64,000 nucleotides of DNA from Clostridia bacterium (GTDB taxonomy: Bacteria > Bacillota > Clostridia > Oscillospirales > Acutalibacteraceae), in NCBI GenBank assembly GCA_017513245.1, contig JAFXGK010000003.1, positions 1-64,000 on the forward strand. The letters are read 5' to 3'. Below are positions 8,365 through 16,694 of this stretch, in pieces. Below the pieces are notes generated by a model. The model worked only from the letters and a program-made list of their open reading frames with translations, had not been told where the DNA came from and made no database searches. Within the stretch, counting starts at the first letter, position 1. Every line of letters begins with the position of its first letter. The position numbers were made by a program, and so were the translations under genes.

Positions 8365-8987
8365 CAGTTTTCCATACCTTTCATCAGTTCGCGACGGAGC
8401 GTTTCAATCTGCTCCGATTTAAATTTAAGGCTTGCTTTGTTCGATATCAGTCGAGCGCTGATGGGAACGATGCTCTCAACCACCTCAAGGTCGTTTTCCT
8501 TCAGCGTTGTGCCCGTTTCCACAATATCCACAATTACGTCCGACAGACCCAAAATAGGAGCAATTTCAATCGACCCGTTAAGGTGGATAATGTCGATATC
8601 ACGTCCTTTTGAAAGGTAATATTCAGCGGCAATATTCGAAAACTTGGTGGCAACGCGCAAGGGGCGGCGAATGTCATCGCGAAAGCCTTTTTTTGCGGCT
8701 ACCGCCATACGGCATTTGCCGATATCAAGGTCTAAAAGCTCATATACGTCGGGGGTGTATTCAAGCAGAATATCCTTGCCCGCAACGCCGATATCGGCAG
8801 CGCCGCGCTCGACGTAAATTGCAACGTCAGAGGGCTTAACCCAGAAGTATCTTACTCCTGCGGTTTCGTTTTCAAATATAAGTTTTCGGTTATTCTCTTT
8901 TATGGAAGGGCAGGGAAAGCCCGCCTTTTCAAACATGGCGTAAACCTTTTCGCCCAGTCTGCCCTTCGGCAGAGCAACGTTAAGCAT
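8364..8987 (-). CDS. hisG: ATP phosphoribosyltransferase, short-form catalytic subunit
   Basis: A 207-residue short-form HisG, which starts histidine synthesis by joining ATP to PRPP. It has the N-terminal ALPKGRLGEK loop and the PRPP-binding VDIVETGTTLKEN motif, and lacks the C-terminal ACT-like domain of long HisG, so it needs HisZ for activity and feedback by histidine. HisZ is encoded immediately upstream. Confidence 0.97.
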   Translation of the reverse strand: MLNVALPKGRLGEKVYAMFEKAGFPCPSIKENNRKLIFENETAGVRYFWVKPSDVAIYVERGAADIGVAGKDILLEYTPDVYELLDLDIGKCRMAVAAKKGFRDDIRRPLRVATKFSNIAAEYYLSKGRDIDIIHLNGSIEIAPILGLSDVIVDIVETGTTLKENDLEVVESIVPISARLISNKASLKFKSEQIETLRRELMKGMEN

Positions 8988-8988
8988 T

Positions 8989-10101
8989 TTAATTTAACTC
9001 CTTTAGGATGTTTTCTTCGAGTAAAAATACGCGACGGAATTTGGCGTTTTCGGGCATGCTGTTTTGCACGCGAACGCTTTCGTACTTTGCCTTTAGGTCA
9101 TTTACGGCTTCGCGAATGGCCGAAAGCGAGCAGTCTTTATAAAGTAAGAGTGCGTCGGCATCGAATTCGCTTTGTTCGTCGTAAAGGCGGTCGAGCGTGT
9201 CGTGATATACTGCAAATCCAACGGCATCAAAGTTTCTGCCGAGTCGCTTCATAAGGCGGTTGTACTGTCCGCCCGAAAGCACTGCGGTCGGCACGCCGTT
9301 TACAAAGCCCTTAAATACGATTCCGTTGTAGTATTTCATATTATCTACAACCGAGAAATCAATGTTAACCATTTTTCGAATGTTTTCGTTAAGGCCGTCG
9401 ATTATCTCGCATAAAAGTTCAAGCGGCTTTAAATCGGCAATGCCGTAGAGAAGCTCTCTGATTTTGGGGATTACAGTGTCGGCTGAGCCGTATGTGGAAA
9501 CGGCTTCGATTATTCTGTTTGCCTTGTCCTCGGCCACGCCGGCGCCCGATAAAAGTGCGCGCAGCTCGTGGGTATTCTTTTCCCCCGTAAGACGCAAAAA
9601 TTCTTTTCTTTCCTGCTCGCCGAGGGCGAGGGAATCGAGAATTTCGGAAATCAGGTCAAGATTAGATAAATCAAGCACCGAGTCGGAAGATACAAGTCTT
9701 AAACTTTCGGCGGCAAGCGTAACAACCTCGCACAGGCTATAGCTGTCAATGTTTCCAAAGCATTCGAGGCCGGTCTGCATAATTTCCTTGAACGAGCGGT
9801 TTCCGCCCGCTACGCGGTAGACGTTTTCGTTATAATACAGCTTGGCGCAGTAATTATCCGAATCGCTCAGGTTTTTTATTATCGAAAGGGTGACGTCGGG
9901 CTTGAGCGCAAGCAGTCGGCCATCCATATCGGTAAAGGTTATAACACTGTCGGAAATGAGAAAGTCCTTGTTGCGAGCGTAAAGGTCGTATTCCTCAAAC
10001 TTGCTCATGCGATAGTGGCTGTAGCCGTTTTGTTCGTAAAGCGCACGAAGCGAAAATATAAGTCGCTCGTCAAATCCGAGCGAAAGATTTGAAATTTCCA
10101 T
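8989..10101 (-). CDS. hisZ: ATP phosphoribosyltransferase regulatory subunit
   Basis: A 370-residue paralog of the histidyl-tRNA synthetase catalytic core that assembles with short HisG and carries the histidine feedback site. Class II motif 2-like DVTLSI and the later YYNGIVFKGF and GGQYNRLMKRLG stretches resemble HisRS, but there is no anticodon-binding domain. Its ATG overlaps the TAA of the yerC-like gene. Genuine HisRS is excluded by context and by the missing C-terminal domain. Confidence 0.93.
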   Translation of the reverse strand: MEISNLSLGFDERLIFSLRALYEQNGYSHYRMSKFEEYDLYARNKDFLISDSVITFTDMDGRLLALKPDVTLSIIKNLSDSDNYCAKLYYNENVYRVAGGNRSFKEIMQTGLECFGNIDSYSLCEVVTLAAESLRLVSSDSVLDLSNLDLISEILDSLALGEQERKEFLRLTGEKNTHELRALLSGAGVAEDKANRIIEAVSTYGSADTVIPKIRELLYGIADLKPLELLCEIIDGLNENIRKMVNIDFSVVDNMKYYNGIVFKGFVNGVPTAVLSGGQYNRLMKRLGRNFDAVGFAVYHDTLDRLYDEQSEFDADALLLYKDCSLSAIREAVNDLKAKYESVRVQNSMPENAKFRRVFLLEENILKELN

Positions 10102-10394
10102 TATTTTTCCTCCGCCTTCAGTCGCATTATGGCTTCCTTATAGCCGCCGCTGCCGTAGTTTAGGCACTTGCTTACGCGGCCTATGGTAGCGGTGCTTACG
10201 TTAACGTTTTCGGTTATTTTTTGGTAGCTCATACCATCATAAAGCAAAAATGCAGTATCCAAACGCTGCGTCATATCGGACAGCTCCTTTATGGTGCAAA
10301 CGTCCTCAAAAAAATCGTAGCATTCCTCTACGGACTTTAAATTAAGTATTGCGCGGAACAAGCGATCGGTGGACGGATTTTGCAGTTTTTTCAT
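10101..10394 (-). CDS. yerC: YerC/YecD family TrpR-like regulator
   Basis: A 97-residue all-helical protein of the TrpR superfamily. The helix-turn-helix is MSYQKITENVNVSTATIGRVSKCLNYG at about residues 54-80. It is the first gene of the his operon, a position that fits an autoregulator of histidine synthesis. An 18-bp inverted repeat lies over the operon promoter and is a natural operator candidate. Whether histidine is the corepressor cannot be read from the sequence. Confidence 0.85.
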   Translation of the reverse strand: MKKLQNPSTDRLFRAILNLKSVEECYDFFEDVCTIKELSDMTQRLDTAFLLYDGMSYQKITENVNVSTATIGRVSKCLNYGSGGYKEAIMRLKAEEK

Positions 10395-10425
10395 TAAAAT
10401 TACCTCACAAATTTATTGCTTTAAC

Positions 10426-10454
10426 ATAATATCACTTTATCACAGTAAAGTCAA
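10426..10454 (-). promoter_or_regulatory. his operon promoter
   Basis: On the minus strand, TTGACT (10454-10449) and TATTAT (10431-10426) are separated by 17 bp. It reads toward yerC-hisZ, leaving a leader of about 25 bases: too short for an attenuator or a T-box, so control must act on initiation. Confidence 0.8.
10434..10451. promoter_or_regulatory. Inverted repeat in the his promoter (candidate YerC operator)
   Basis: ACTTTA-TCACAG-TAAAGT: perfect 6-bp arms around a 6-bp centre. It covers the spacer and part of the -35 element, so a bound TrpR-like dimer would block RNA polymerase. The size is similar to the enterobacterial trp operator. Confidence 0.6.
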
Positions 10455-10515
10455 GCGAAAAAACAGATATTTTTTTGAAAAAATTATTATTTTTATTAAC
10501 ATTTTGTCGATTGAC

Positions 10516-10544
10516 TTGAACGGACAAAAATACTGTGCTATACT
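10516..10544 (+). promoter_or_regulatory. Promoter of the AI-2E family transporter gene
   Basis: TTGAAC (10516-10521), 17 bp, TATACT (10539-10544), with a TGC extended -10 just before the hexamer. It is back-to-back with the his promoter, about 60 bp away. Confidence 0.7.
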
Positions 10545-10575
10545 AAACCTATTAAAACCGAAAGGGGACTCGACA

Positions 10576-11739
10576 TTGGACAAGAAAACCAAGCAATATT
10601 TAATGCTTATAACCTATGCCATTGTTTTGTTCACGGCCATAATGAATATGGGCCACATATATGCGTTTGTAAAAAATCTCATAGGCTTGCTGTCACCCGT
10701 TGTGGTAGGCCTCGTGGTGGCGTTTATTTTAAACGTTCCCATGAGCGGCTTCGAAAAACTGATAGATAAGCTCGCCCACAAGATAAACAAAAACCGAATT
10801 CCGCCGCAATCGGCAATAACCTGCATCAGCTTTCTTCTCACCTTAGTAAGCGTTGCGCTTATTATCACGCTGGTAGTTACCATGCTGGTGCCCGAAATCG
10901 TATCCTCGGTTGAAAGCATCTATAAGCAGGTGCTTGAAAAATGGCCCGAGTGGTCGGAAGAGCTTAAAGGCTACGGTGTTGATACCGCGAAGGTTACAGC
11001 CTGGCTTGAATCCTTCGATATAGAAAACCTCGTTTCTACGGTATCCAGCAGTGCCGGCTCGCTCGTGTCTTCGATTGCCGCTTTTGCCGCAAAGGCATTT
11101 TCGGGTATCTCCAATTTCATCATCTCGCTGGTTATCGCCTGCTATGCACTGCTCAGTAAGCGCCAGCTTTCGAAGCAGACCAACAGCATAATGTCGGCCT
11201 ATATGAAAAAGTCGACCGTAGAGCGTATTCATGGTGTAGGCAAACTCGTGAACGATACCTATTCGAAATTCTTGTCGGGTCAGTGCCTTGAGGCCTGCAT
11301 TCTCGGCGTTATGGTTTTTGTAGTATTCACCATTTTGGGTATTCCGTATGCCTCGCTTACGGCAGTTTTGGCTGCGGTGTTTGCCTTCGTGCCGTATATC
11401 GGTTCCTTCTTTGCCTGCTTTATCGGCGCCTTCTTGGTGCTGCTGGCAGAGCCCGAAAAGGTTATTCTGTGCATCATCGTTTATGTTGTAGTTCAGTTTA
11501 TTGAAAACCAGTTCATTTATCCTCACGTTGTTGGAACCTCAGTTGGTCTCGGCGCATTCTGGACGCTCTTGGCAGTAGTTCTCGGCGGTCAGATTATGGG
11601 CGTGCTCGGAATGGTATTCTTCATTCCGCTCACCTCGGTTATCGTAACTCTGCTTCGCGGTCACATGGCTAAACGCCGCGCACTGAAGCAGGCCGAAGGT
11701 ATCGGCAGTGTCGAAACCGACCCGCCTAAAACCGAATAA
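10576..11739 (+). CDS. AI-2E family transporter (TerC/TqsA/YdiK-type permease)
   Basis: A 387-residue polytopic membrane protein of the AI-2E transporter family. There are about eight membrane segments: two near residues 10-55, one at about 78-105, a long soluble loop (about 106-165), then paired segments to residue 365, including LGIPYASLTAVLAAVFAFVPYIGSF and the conserved QFIENQFIYPHVVG. Start is a TTG at 10576, 8 bases after GGGG; the longer frame has no start signal. It stands alone between its promoter and a terminator. Substrates of the family include autoinducer-2 and, in some members, Na+/H+; which one applies here is unknown. Confidence 0.88.
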   Translation: MDKKTKQYLMLITYAIVLFTAIMNMGHIYAFVKNLIGLLSPVVVGLVVAFILNVPMSGFEKLIDKLAHKINKNRIPPQSAITCISFLLTLVSVALIITLVVTMLVPEIVSSVESIYKQVLEKWPEWSEELKGYGVDTAKVTAWLESFDIENLVSTVSSSAGSLVSSIAAFAAKAFSGISNFIISLVIACYALLSKRQLSKQTNSIMSAYMKKSTVERIHGVGKLVNDTYSKFLSGQCLEACILGVMVFVVFTILGIPYASLTAVLAAVFAFVPYIGSFFACFIGAFLVLLAEPEKVILCIIVYVVVQFIENQFIYPHVVGTSVGLGAFWTLLAVVLGGQIMGVLGMVFFIPLTSVIVTLLRGHMAKRRALKQAEGIGSVETDPPKTE

Positions 11740-11743
11740 AATC

Positions 11744-11774
11744 AAAAGCCCGAATGATAGTCATTCGGGCTTTT
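11744..11774. terminator. Bidirectional terminator
   Basis: Stem AAAAGCCCGAATGA paired around TAG, with flanking T/A runs. It separates the transporter from the convergent DUF4097 gene. Confidence 0.9.
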
Positions 11775-11776
11775 TG

Positions 11777-12706
11777 TTATTCTTTGGCAATACTTACTTC
11801 AATATCGCCTTTTTGCGTGCGAAGGTTTAGGTTGTGTTCGCCGCCGGGCTGCTTTTCGGGAAGGTTGCATGTGCCGCCTTCGGCATTGCAGTTATAGGAA
11901 AAATCTTCTGCCGAGCCTAAAATACTGCCACGGATATCACCTTTTTTGGTAATAAGGGTGATGCCGTATTTTGCGCTGAGTGCGCTCAGTCTTATATCGC
12001 CGCCGTTGACCTCGCCGAAGATGTCACCAAGCGATTTAACATCGGCCAGCGTCATATATCCGCTGCGAACTTCGGCATAAAGTTCCTTAGCGGTAACGAG
12101 CTGTGCGAGCACGTTGCCTTTGGTGGATGAAAGCTGGGCAGCGTTTTTAATATCGTTGTTGTAGAGCTCAATATTACCCTCTTCGGTAGTGGCAATTAAA
12201 ATACCGTTAATCTTACTGCCGATAACTCTGACGTCGCCGTTTTTAGAAACGGCAGAAATGCCGTCGGCCGTAATCGAGTCAAACTCGATATCGCCGTTTT
12301 CACACTCAACCTTTACGGCGCCCTTAAAGTTTTTGGGTAGCATAACCGTAATGACGGGGGTGCTTCGCGAAAGACGAAGGGCCTCTGTCCAGTCGGCAGT
12401 GCTGTGCTGTTCAACGCTTAAAACGTCGTTATCCAGCATGGTAATATTGTAGGTGCGAATGCCGTTTTCGTAATATTTAATGTGCACCTTTTTGTCTTCC
12501 GATAGGGTGAATTTTATGTCGGCATCGCTATCCTTAATTACAATTCCCTCTAAATTTCCGCTTTCGGAATACTTAACGGGGGTGTAAACCGGCTCGGTGT
12601 CGAAGTTGGTGAAATCAAATCCGAGCATCGCAAAACCAACGAAGAAAACAATAACTCCCACCAAAAGGAAGGCAACCGCAGTGATGTATACCTTGCTCAG
12701 TTTCAT
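11777..12706 (-). CDS. DUF4097 domain membrane-anchored protein
   Basis: A 309-residue protein with one N-terminal membrane helix (about residues 8-28) and an outside domain of short repeated beta-strands (GNLEGIVIKD, GDIEFDSI, GDVRVIGS, GNIELYNN, GDIRLSAL, GDIRGSIL, GDIEVSIA) with the periodic GDI/GNV pattern of DUF4097, a beta-helix-like putative adhesin fold. It overlaps the preceding DUF1700-type gene by 4 bases. Such pairs usually accompany a PadR-type regulator in Firmicutes; none is seen here. Confidence 0.8.
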   Translation of the reverse strand: MKLSKVYITAVAFLLVGVIVFFVGFAMLGFDFTNFDTEPVYTPVKYSESGNLEGIVIKDSDADIKFTLSEDKKVHIKYYENGIRTYNITMLDNDVLSVEQHSTADWTEALRLSRSTPVITVMLPKNFKGAVKVECENGDIEFDSITADGISAVSKNGDVRVIGSKINGILIATTEEGNIELYNNDIKNAAQLSSTKGNVLAQLVTAKELYAEVRSGYMTLADVKSLGDIFGEVNGGDIRLSALSAKYGITLITKKGDIRGSILGSAEDFSYNCNAEGGTCNLPEKQPGGEHNLNLRTQKGDIEVSIAKE

Positions 12707-13272
12707 ACGGAAAGCGCCTCCTTTGCCAAAAGACCTCGAATTTTACCGGTTATATACTTGGTAAAAAAGGAGGAAAATCGGGTTATGGCACGCGCAGGAC
12801 CGATAACGAAAAGCGATATTGCCGCAACGATAATGCCGCCTCCGATAACACAAATGCCAACCGGCGGCGCAACCGCAAAGCACATATATCCGCCAAGACC
12901 GGCAATACCCAGTCCCAAAAGCGCCAACAGTACAATTATCAAACAAACCGCAGCCAAAACCGCCCAAACCGCCGCTATAAGCGCAATACAAAAAATTACT
13001 GCCGCGGTCGATAAAATAAGGCGCAGTGCGGTAGGCAAAGATTTAATTTTTTTAGAAATACGGTGTGAGGGCGCAGAATAACCCGAGTTAATAAACTCAA
13101 GGGCCACCTTCTCAACCGATTCGAAGCAGGCAACAGCCTCTTCCTCGCTCATACCGCCTTCCATGCGGCCATCGATAATGCCGCTATAATATCCGGCGGC
13201 ACGCTCACGTCTGTGGCGAGACAGATGAAGCAGCTGATTGTCAAGCTCCGCTAAGAATTCTTGCTTGAGCAC
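12703..13272 (-). CDS. DUF1700-like membrane protein
   Basis: A 189-residue protein: a helical cytosolic N-terminal part (EFLAELDNQLLHLSRHRRERAAGYYSGIIDGRMEGGMSEEEAV) typical of DUF1700 proteins, then three hydrophobic segments at about residues 80-160 rich in Ala, Val and Gly. I start at the GTG at 13272, 8 bases after AGGAG; a TTG two codons upstream is only 2 bases from the ribosome site. Translation is coupled to the DUF4097 gene by an ATGA overlap, so the two likely act together at the envelope. Confidence 0.75.
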   Translation of the reverse strand: MLKQEFLAELDNQLLHLSRHRRERAAGYYSGIIDGRMEGGMSEEEAVACFESVEKVALEFINSGYSAPSHRISKKIKSLPTALRLILSTAAVIFCIALIAAVWAVLAAVCLIIVLLALLGLGIAGLGGYMCFAVAPPVGICVIGGGIIVAAISLFVIGPARAITRFSSFFTKYITGKIRGLLAKEALSV

Positions 13273-13305
13273 TTGCAAAACTCCTCTCGTTTTGACACTA
13301 TTAAA

Positions 13306-13334
13306 ATTATTACATTCAAAAGCGTTTTTGTCAA
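13306..13334 (-). promoter_or_regulatory. Promoter of the DUF1700-DUF4097 operon
   Basis: Minus strand: TTGACA (13334-13329), 17 bp, AATAAT (13311-13306). It lies back-to-back with the promoter of the phosphopantetheinyl transferase gene. Confidence 0.75.
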
Positions 13335-13347
13335 GAATATTATGTGC

Positions 13348-13376
13348 TTGACGGGGTGAATAAAAAGGGTTAGAAT
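13348..13376 (+). promoter_or_regulatory. Promoter of the phosphopantetheinyl transferase gene
   Basis: TTGACG (13348-13353), 17 bp, TAGAAT (13371-13376), with a short leader to the ATG at 13398. Confidence 0.65.
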
Positions 13377-13397
13377 TAAAAAAAGGGGGCGAAAACG

Positions 13398-13937
13398 ATG
13401 CTTTATATTGCGTATTGCGAGTGCGAAAATACCGCAACCGACCGTCACAATAAGGCCTATGATTTGTTAAATCAAATGCTTTTGGCAGCGGGCATAAACG
13501 GGCCCGTTAAAAAAGCGCCGAGCGGCAAGCCGTATATTGAGGATGATAAAGCCTTTATTTCGCTGTCGCATTCGGGTAGTGCTGTTTGTTGCGCTTTGTC
13601 CTGCGATGAAAAAATTGACCTTTCGTTTTTGCCTGATATAATAATACGTGAGGATAAAAAATCCCACGTCGGGGTCGATATCGAAAAAATCGTACCCAAC
13701 CGTGATATGAAAAAAATCGCCGACAGATTCTTTACTGCCGACGAGCAAGAAATTGCGAAAACCGATATAACTCACTTCTACCGCGTTTACACGCGAAAGG
13801 AAAGTATGGCTAAGGCTACGGGCAGAGGGATAGCCGAACTTCGCCGCCAGCCGAGCACCCTCGCTCGTGACGGTACCTATACATATAATATAAATCTGCC
13901 CACGGGCGATTACATCTTATCCGTATCGCTTTTATAA
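13398..13937 (+). CDS. 4'-phosphopantetheinyl transferase, Sfp superfamily
   Basis: A 179-residue enzyme that moves the phosphopantetheine arm of CoA onto carrier proteins. It shows the KPY and SLSHSG stretch (about residues 40-58), the Mg2+/CoA motif GVDIE (about 93-97) and the FFTADEQEI...YRVYTRKESMAKATG motif (about 115-140) of Sfp-like transferases. It is shorter than Bacillus Sfp (about 224). It is monocistronic between its own promoter and a terminator; no carrier protein, polyketide or peptide synthetase is in the window, so the target is unknown. Confidence 0.88.
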   Translation: MLYIAYCECENTATDRHNKAYDLLNQMLLAAGINGPVKKAPSGKPYIEDDKAFISLSHSGSAVCCALSCDEKIDLSFLPDIIIREDKKSHVGVDIEKIVPNRDMKKIADRFFTADEQEIAKTDITHFYRVYTRKESMAKATGRGIAELRRQPSTLARDGTYTYNINLPTGDYILSVSLL

Positions 13938-13942
13938 AAATA

Positions 13943-13975
13943 AGAAGACCCACAGAATTTTTCTGTGGGTCTTCT
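13943..13975. terminator. Bidirectional terminator
   Basis: A 15-bp stem starting AGAAGACCCACAGAA with a short T loop, shared by the convergent Sfp-type gene and ireB. The T-tract on the plus side is short. Confidence 0.8.
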
Positions 13976-13977
13976 GT

Positions 13978-14223
13978 TTAGTCTGTCAGATAATATTTAA
14001 CAAGCGACTGCAGCAGAGTATCACGGTCAATACGTCGGATAAGACTGCGAGCATTGTTATGGGTGGTAATATATGTCGGATCTTCAGACAGAATATAACC
14101 TACTATCTGATTGATTGGGTTATATCCCTTTTCCTTCAGGGCGTCATAAACCGTGAGCAGAATACGTCGTATCTCCTGCTCCTGCTCGTTGCCTATAGAA
14201 AAGGTCATAGTCTTGTCGTTCAT
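13978..14223 (-). CDS. ireB: IreB family regulatory phosphoprotein (UPF0297)
   Basis: An 81-residue protein with the near-invariant core [26 protein letters not shown], then DPTYI and [11 protein letters not shown] of the IreB/UPF0297 family. In Enterococcus faecalis IreB is phosphorylated by the Ser/Thr kinase IreK and affects cephalosporin tolerance. The frame extends to 14262, but the ATG at 14223 is preceded by a GAGGTG site and gives the family N-terminus (Met-Asn-Asp-Lys). It has its own promoter after pheT. Confidence 0.93.
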   Translation of the reverse strand: MNDKTMTFSIGNEQEQEIRRILLTVYDALKEKGYNPINQIVGYILSEDPTYITTHNNARSLIRRIDRDTLLQSLVKYYLTD

Positions 14224-14243
14224 AAAAAACACCTCACAAATAA

Positions 14244-14272
14244 ATATTATAACAAAACTCACTATTATGCAA
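14244..14272 (-). promoter_or_regulatory. Promoter of ireB
   Basis: Minus strand: TTGCAT (14272-14267), 17 bp, TAATAT (14249-14244), between the pheT stop and the ireB start. Confidence 0.6.
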
Positions 14273-14280
14273 GTAAAATT

Positions 14281-14300
14281 AGGTTAAAAATTTTTAACCT
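14281..14300. terminator. Perfect 20-bp palindrome over the pheT stop codon
   Basis: AGGTTAAAAATTTTTAACCT is fully self-complementary and includes the pheT TAA. It could form a weak AT-rich terminator for pheST or be a protein site; its loop-free geometry makes a strong terminator unlikely. Confidence 0.4.
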
Positions 14301-16681
14301 CTTAAATTTGCGCCTATTTCAGCCAATTTTTTAACGATTTTGCTTACAACGCGGTCAATCTGCTCGTCATCGAGCGTTCCATCGGCCGAACGGAGCGAAA
14401 CGTTATAAGCTATGCTCTTCATGCCTTCGGGAATCTGCGAACCGATATAAAGGTCGAAAAGTTCAACCTTTTCGCAAAGCTTGCCTGCGGCCGAGCGGAT
14501 AGTCTCCTCGATTTCGCCTGCGGGCAGGTCGATATCGCAAAGCAGAGCAAAGTCACGGCTAACGGCAGGGAACTTGGGCAGAGCCTTGTAAAGCACCTTC
14601 GGTTTTTCGGCAGTGAGAAGCTTGTCGAGCTTAATCTCGGCAATATAGGTACGCTCGGCAAGCGAGAAGGCCTTAACGGCGTCGGGATGAACCTCGCCGA
14701 GAACCGCAACAGCCTCGCCGCCAACTGTGGCAACGGCCTGTCTGCCGGGGTGTAAATAAGGCTCGGCGGCGCGCTCGTAGCGTGCGGTAACGCCGAATTC
14801 GGCAAATACCTTTTCAACCATACCCTTAAGGGTGAAGAAGTCCTCGTCACTTCCGTAAAGGCCGATAGACATGGTGGGAAGCTCATATGGCTGCTCGGTA
14901 ACGGGCAGGCTCTTCGGGATGAAACGCTTGGAAACCTCGTACATGCGTACGGCAGGAATCTTGCGGTTATAGTTGGTGGAAAGCACGGTCAGCATCGAGG
15001 TAGTCAGCTGTGTGCGCATTGTTGAGTATTCGTCGCCCAGGGGGTTGAGTATTTTAACCGCCTTCATACGCTCATCATCCTCGGCAAGACCCAGCATGCC
15101 GATAGCCTTACTACTGATAAACGAATAGGTCATAATCTCGCGTGCGCCGAGAGCGGTCATTGCGGCCTTAATGCGGTTTTCGGCCAAACGCTGGGGCAGC
15201 AGTCTGCCGCGCATTACAGCGCCGCGCATGGGGGTGCCTACGATATGGTCGTAGCCGTATATTCTCATAACCTCTTCAGCAAGGTCGGCCTTGCCCTCAA
15301 TATCGCTGCGGATAGAGGGAACACGGCAGGTGATGGTGTCACCGTCCAGCGTAGTACCGAGGCCCAAAGAGGAAAGAATCTCTACCATACGGTCGGTCGG
15401 AATCTCGAGGCCTAAAAGGTCGCAGATTGCCTTGCCCGTGGTGGTGATAACGCGGTCCTCGGGCAGACCCTCGTTACGGTCGATAACGCCCTCAACAATA
15501 TCGCCTGCGTCAAGGTCGCAAATAAGCGAAAGAGCGCGGTCCATAGCGTAGGAAACGTTCATAACGTCAACGCCCTTTTCAAATCTGCCGCTGGCCTCGG
15601 TGCGAATACCGAGTGTGCGTCCGGTGCGGCGGATGTTATCGCGCTTAAATTTGGCCGATTCAAGGAAGAGATTTTTGGTATCGTTTTCAATCTCGCTTTC
15701 GAGGCCGCCCATAATACCTGCAAGGCAGGAGGGCTTTTCGCCGTCAGCGATTACGAGCATCTCTTCGTTCAGGTCGTATTTCTTCTCGTCCAGAGTCTGG
15801 ATACTCTCTCCGGCCCTTGCATTACGAACGATAATGTGTTTGCCCTCAAGCTGATCGTAGTTAAATGCGTGCATGGGCTGACCGGTTTCGAGCATAACAA
15901 AGTTGGTAATATCAACGATGTTGTTAATGGGGCGCATACCCGAAGCGGTAAGACAGTGCTTAAGCCAACGGGGCGACTCCTTTATGCGAAGATTCTTTAC
16001 AAATCTGCCAACGTAACGGGGGCAGAGTTCGTAGTTTTCAACGTCAATCTTAACGTAGTTGTTGATATCGTCGCCAACCGTTGTGTACTCGGTTTTGGGA
16101 GCGCGGAAGGGAACGCCCAAAACAACGCTTATCTCCTTGGCAACACCGATGATGCACTGACAGTCGGGACGGTTAGCGGTAATTTTAAAGTCAATTACGT
16201 AATCGAAAAGACCCAAAACCTCGCGCATATCGGTACCTGCGGGATACTTATCGTCCATTATCATAATGCCGTTAACCTCGGCACCGGGATAATCGCAGTC
16301 CTTAAGGTTTAATTCCTCGCCCGAGCAGAGCATACCAACCGACTCAACTCCGCGAAGCTTGCCCTTTTTGATGTGCACACCGCCGGGGAGGTAGGAGTCG
16401 TGCAGTGCGGCGGGAACGTAAGCGCCTACGAAAACGTTCTGTGCGCCGGTTACAATCTGCTGAACCTCAGTTCCAACGTTTACCTGACAAATCTGAAGAT
16501 GGTCAGAATCGGGGTGGGGAACAATACTTTCAATTTTGCCTACTACAACGTTTTTCATATCGGCCGAAAGGTCAACTATTTCCTCAACCTCGAAACCTGC
16601 CATAACCATTCGGTCGCAAAGTTCTTCGACCGATACGTTAATATCAACGTAGTATTTTAATGCTTCAAGCGAAATCTTCAT
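14294..16681 (-). CDS. pheT: Phenylalanine-tRNA ligase, beta subunit
   Basis: A 795-residue beta subunit of the heterotetrameric PheRS. Order of domains: N-terminal B1, an EMAP/OB tRNA-binding domain at about residues 40-150 (VVVGKIESIVPHPDSDHLQICQVNVG), B3/B4 editing region, B5 (about 400-475), the catalytic-like fold, and a C-terminal ferredoxin-like anticodon-binding domain (about 700-795, FPAVSRDFALLCD). Length matches bacterial PheT. It follows pheS by 13 bases and is governed by the T-box upstream of pheS. Confidence 0.98.
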   Translation of the reverse strand: MKISLEALKYYVDINVSVEELCDRMVMAGFEVEEIVDLSADMKNVVVGKIESIVPHPDSDHLQICQVNVGTEVQQIVTGAQNVFVGAYVPAALHDSYLPGGVHIKKGKLRGVESVGMLCSGEELNLKDCDYPGAEVNGIMIMDDKYPAGTDMREVLGLFDYVIDFKITANRPDCQCIIGVAKEISVVLGVPFRAPKTEYTTVGDDINNYVKIDVENYELCPRYVGRFVKNLRIKESPRWLKHCLTASGMRPINNIVDITNFVMLETGQPMHAFNYDQLEGKHIIVRNARAGESIQTLDEKKYDLNEEMLVIADGEKPSCLAGIMGGLESEIENDTKNLFLESAKFKRDNIRRTGRTLGIRTEASGRFEKGVDVMNVSYAMDRALSLICDLDAGDIVEGVIDRNEGLPEDRVITTTGKAICDLLGLEIPTDRMVEILSSLGLGTTLDGDTITCRVPSIRSDIEGKADLAEEVMRIYGYDHIVGTPMRGAVMRGRLLPQRLAENRIKAAMTALGAREIMTYSFISSKAIGMLGLAEDDERMKAVKILNPLGDEYSTMRTQLTTSMLTVLSTNYNRKIPAVRMYEVSKRFIPKSLPVTEQPYELPTMSIGLYGSDEDFFTLKGMVEKVFAEFGVTARYERAAEPYLHPGRQAVATVGGEAVAVLGEVHPDAVKAFSLAERTYIAEIKLDKLLTAEKPKVLYKALPKFPAVSRDFALLCDIDLPAGEIEETIRSAAGKLCEKVELFDLYIGSQIPEGMKSIAYNVSLRSADGTLDDEQIDRVVSKIVKKLAEIGANLRG

Positions 16682-16694
16682 TTATTTCCCCTCC

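Noticed and set aside
8989-10101. Histidyl-tRNA synthetase
   Set aside because: No C-terminal anticodon domain, short HisG directly downstream, first enzyme gene in the his operon: HisZ.
10843-11526. A 227-codon minus-strand frame under the AI-2E transporter
   Set aside because: It is antiparallel to a clear membrane-protein gene; rich in Arg/His/Asn as expected of a complementary frame.
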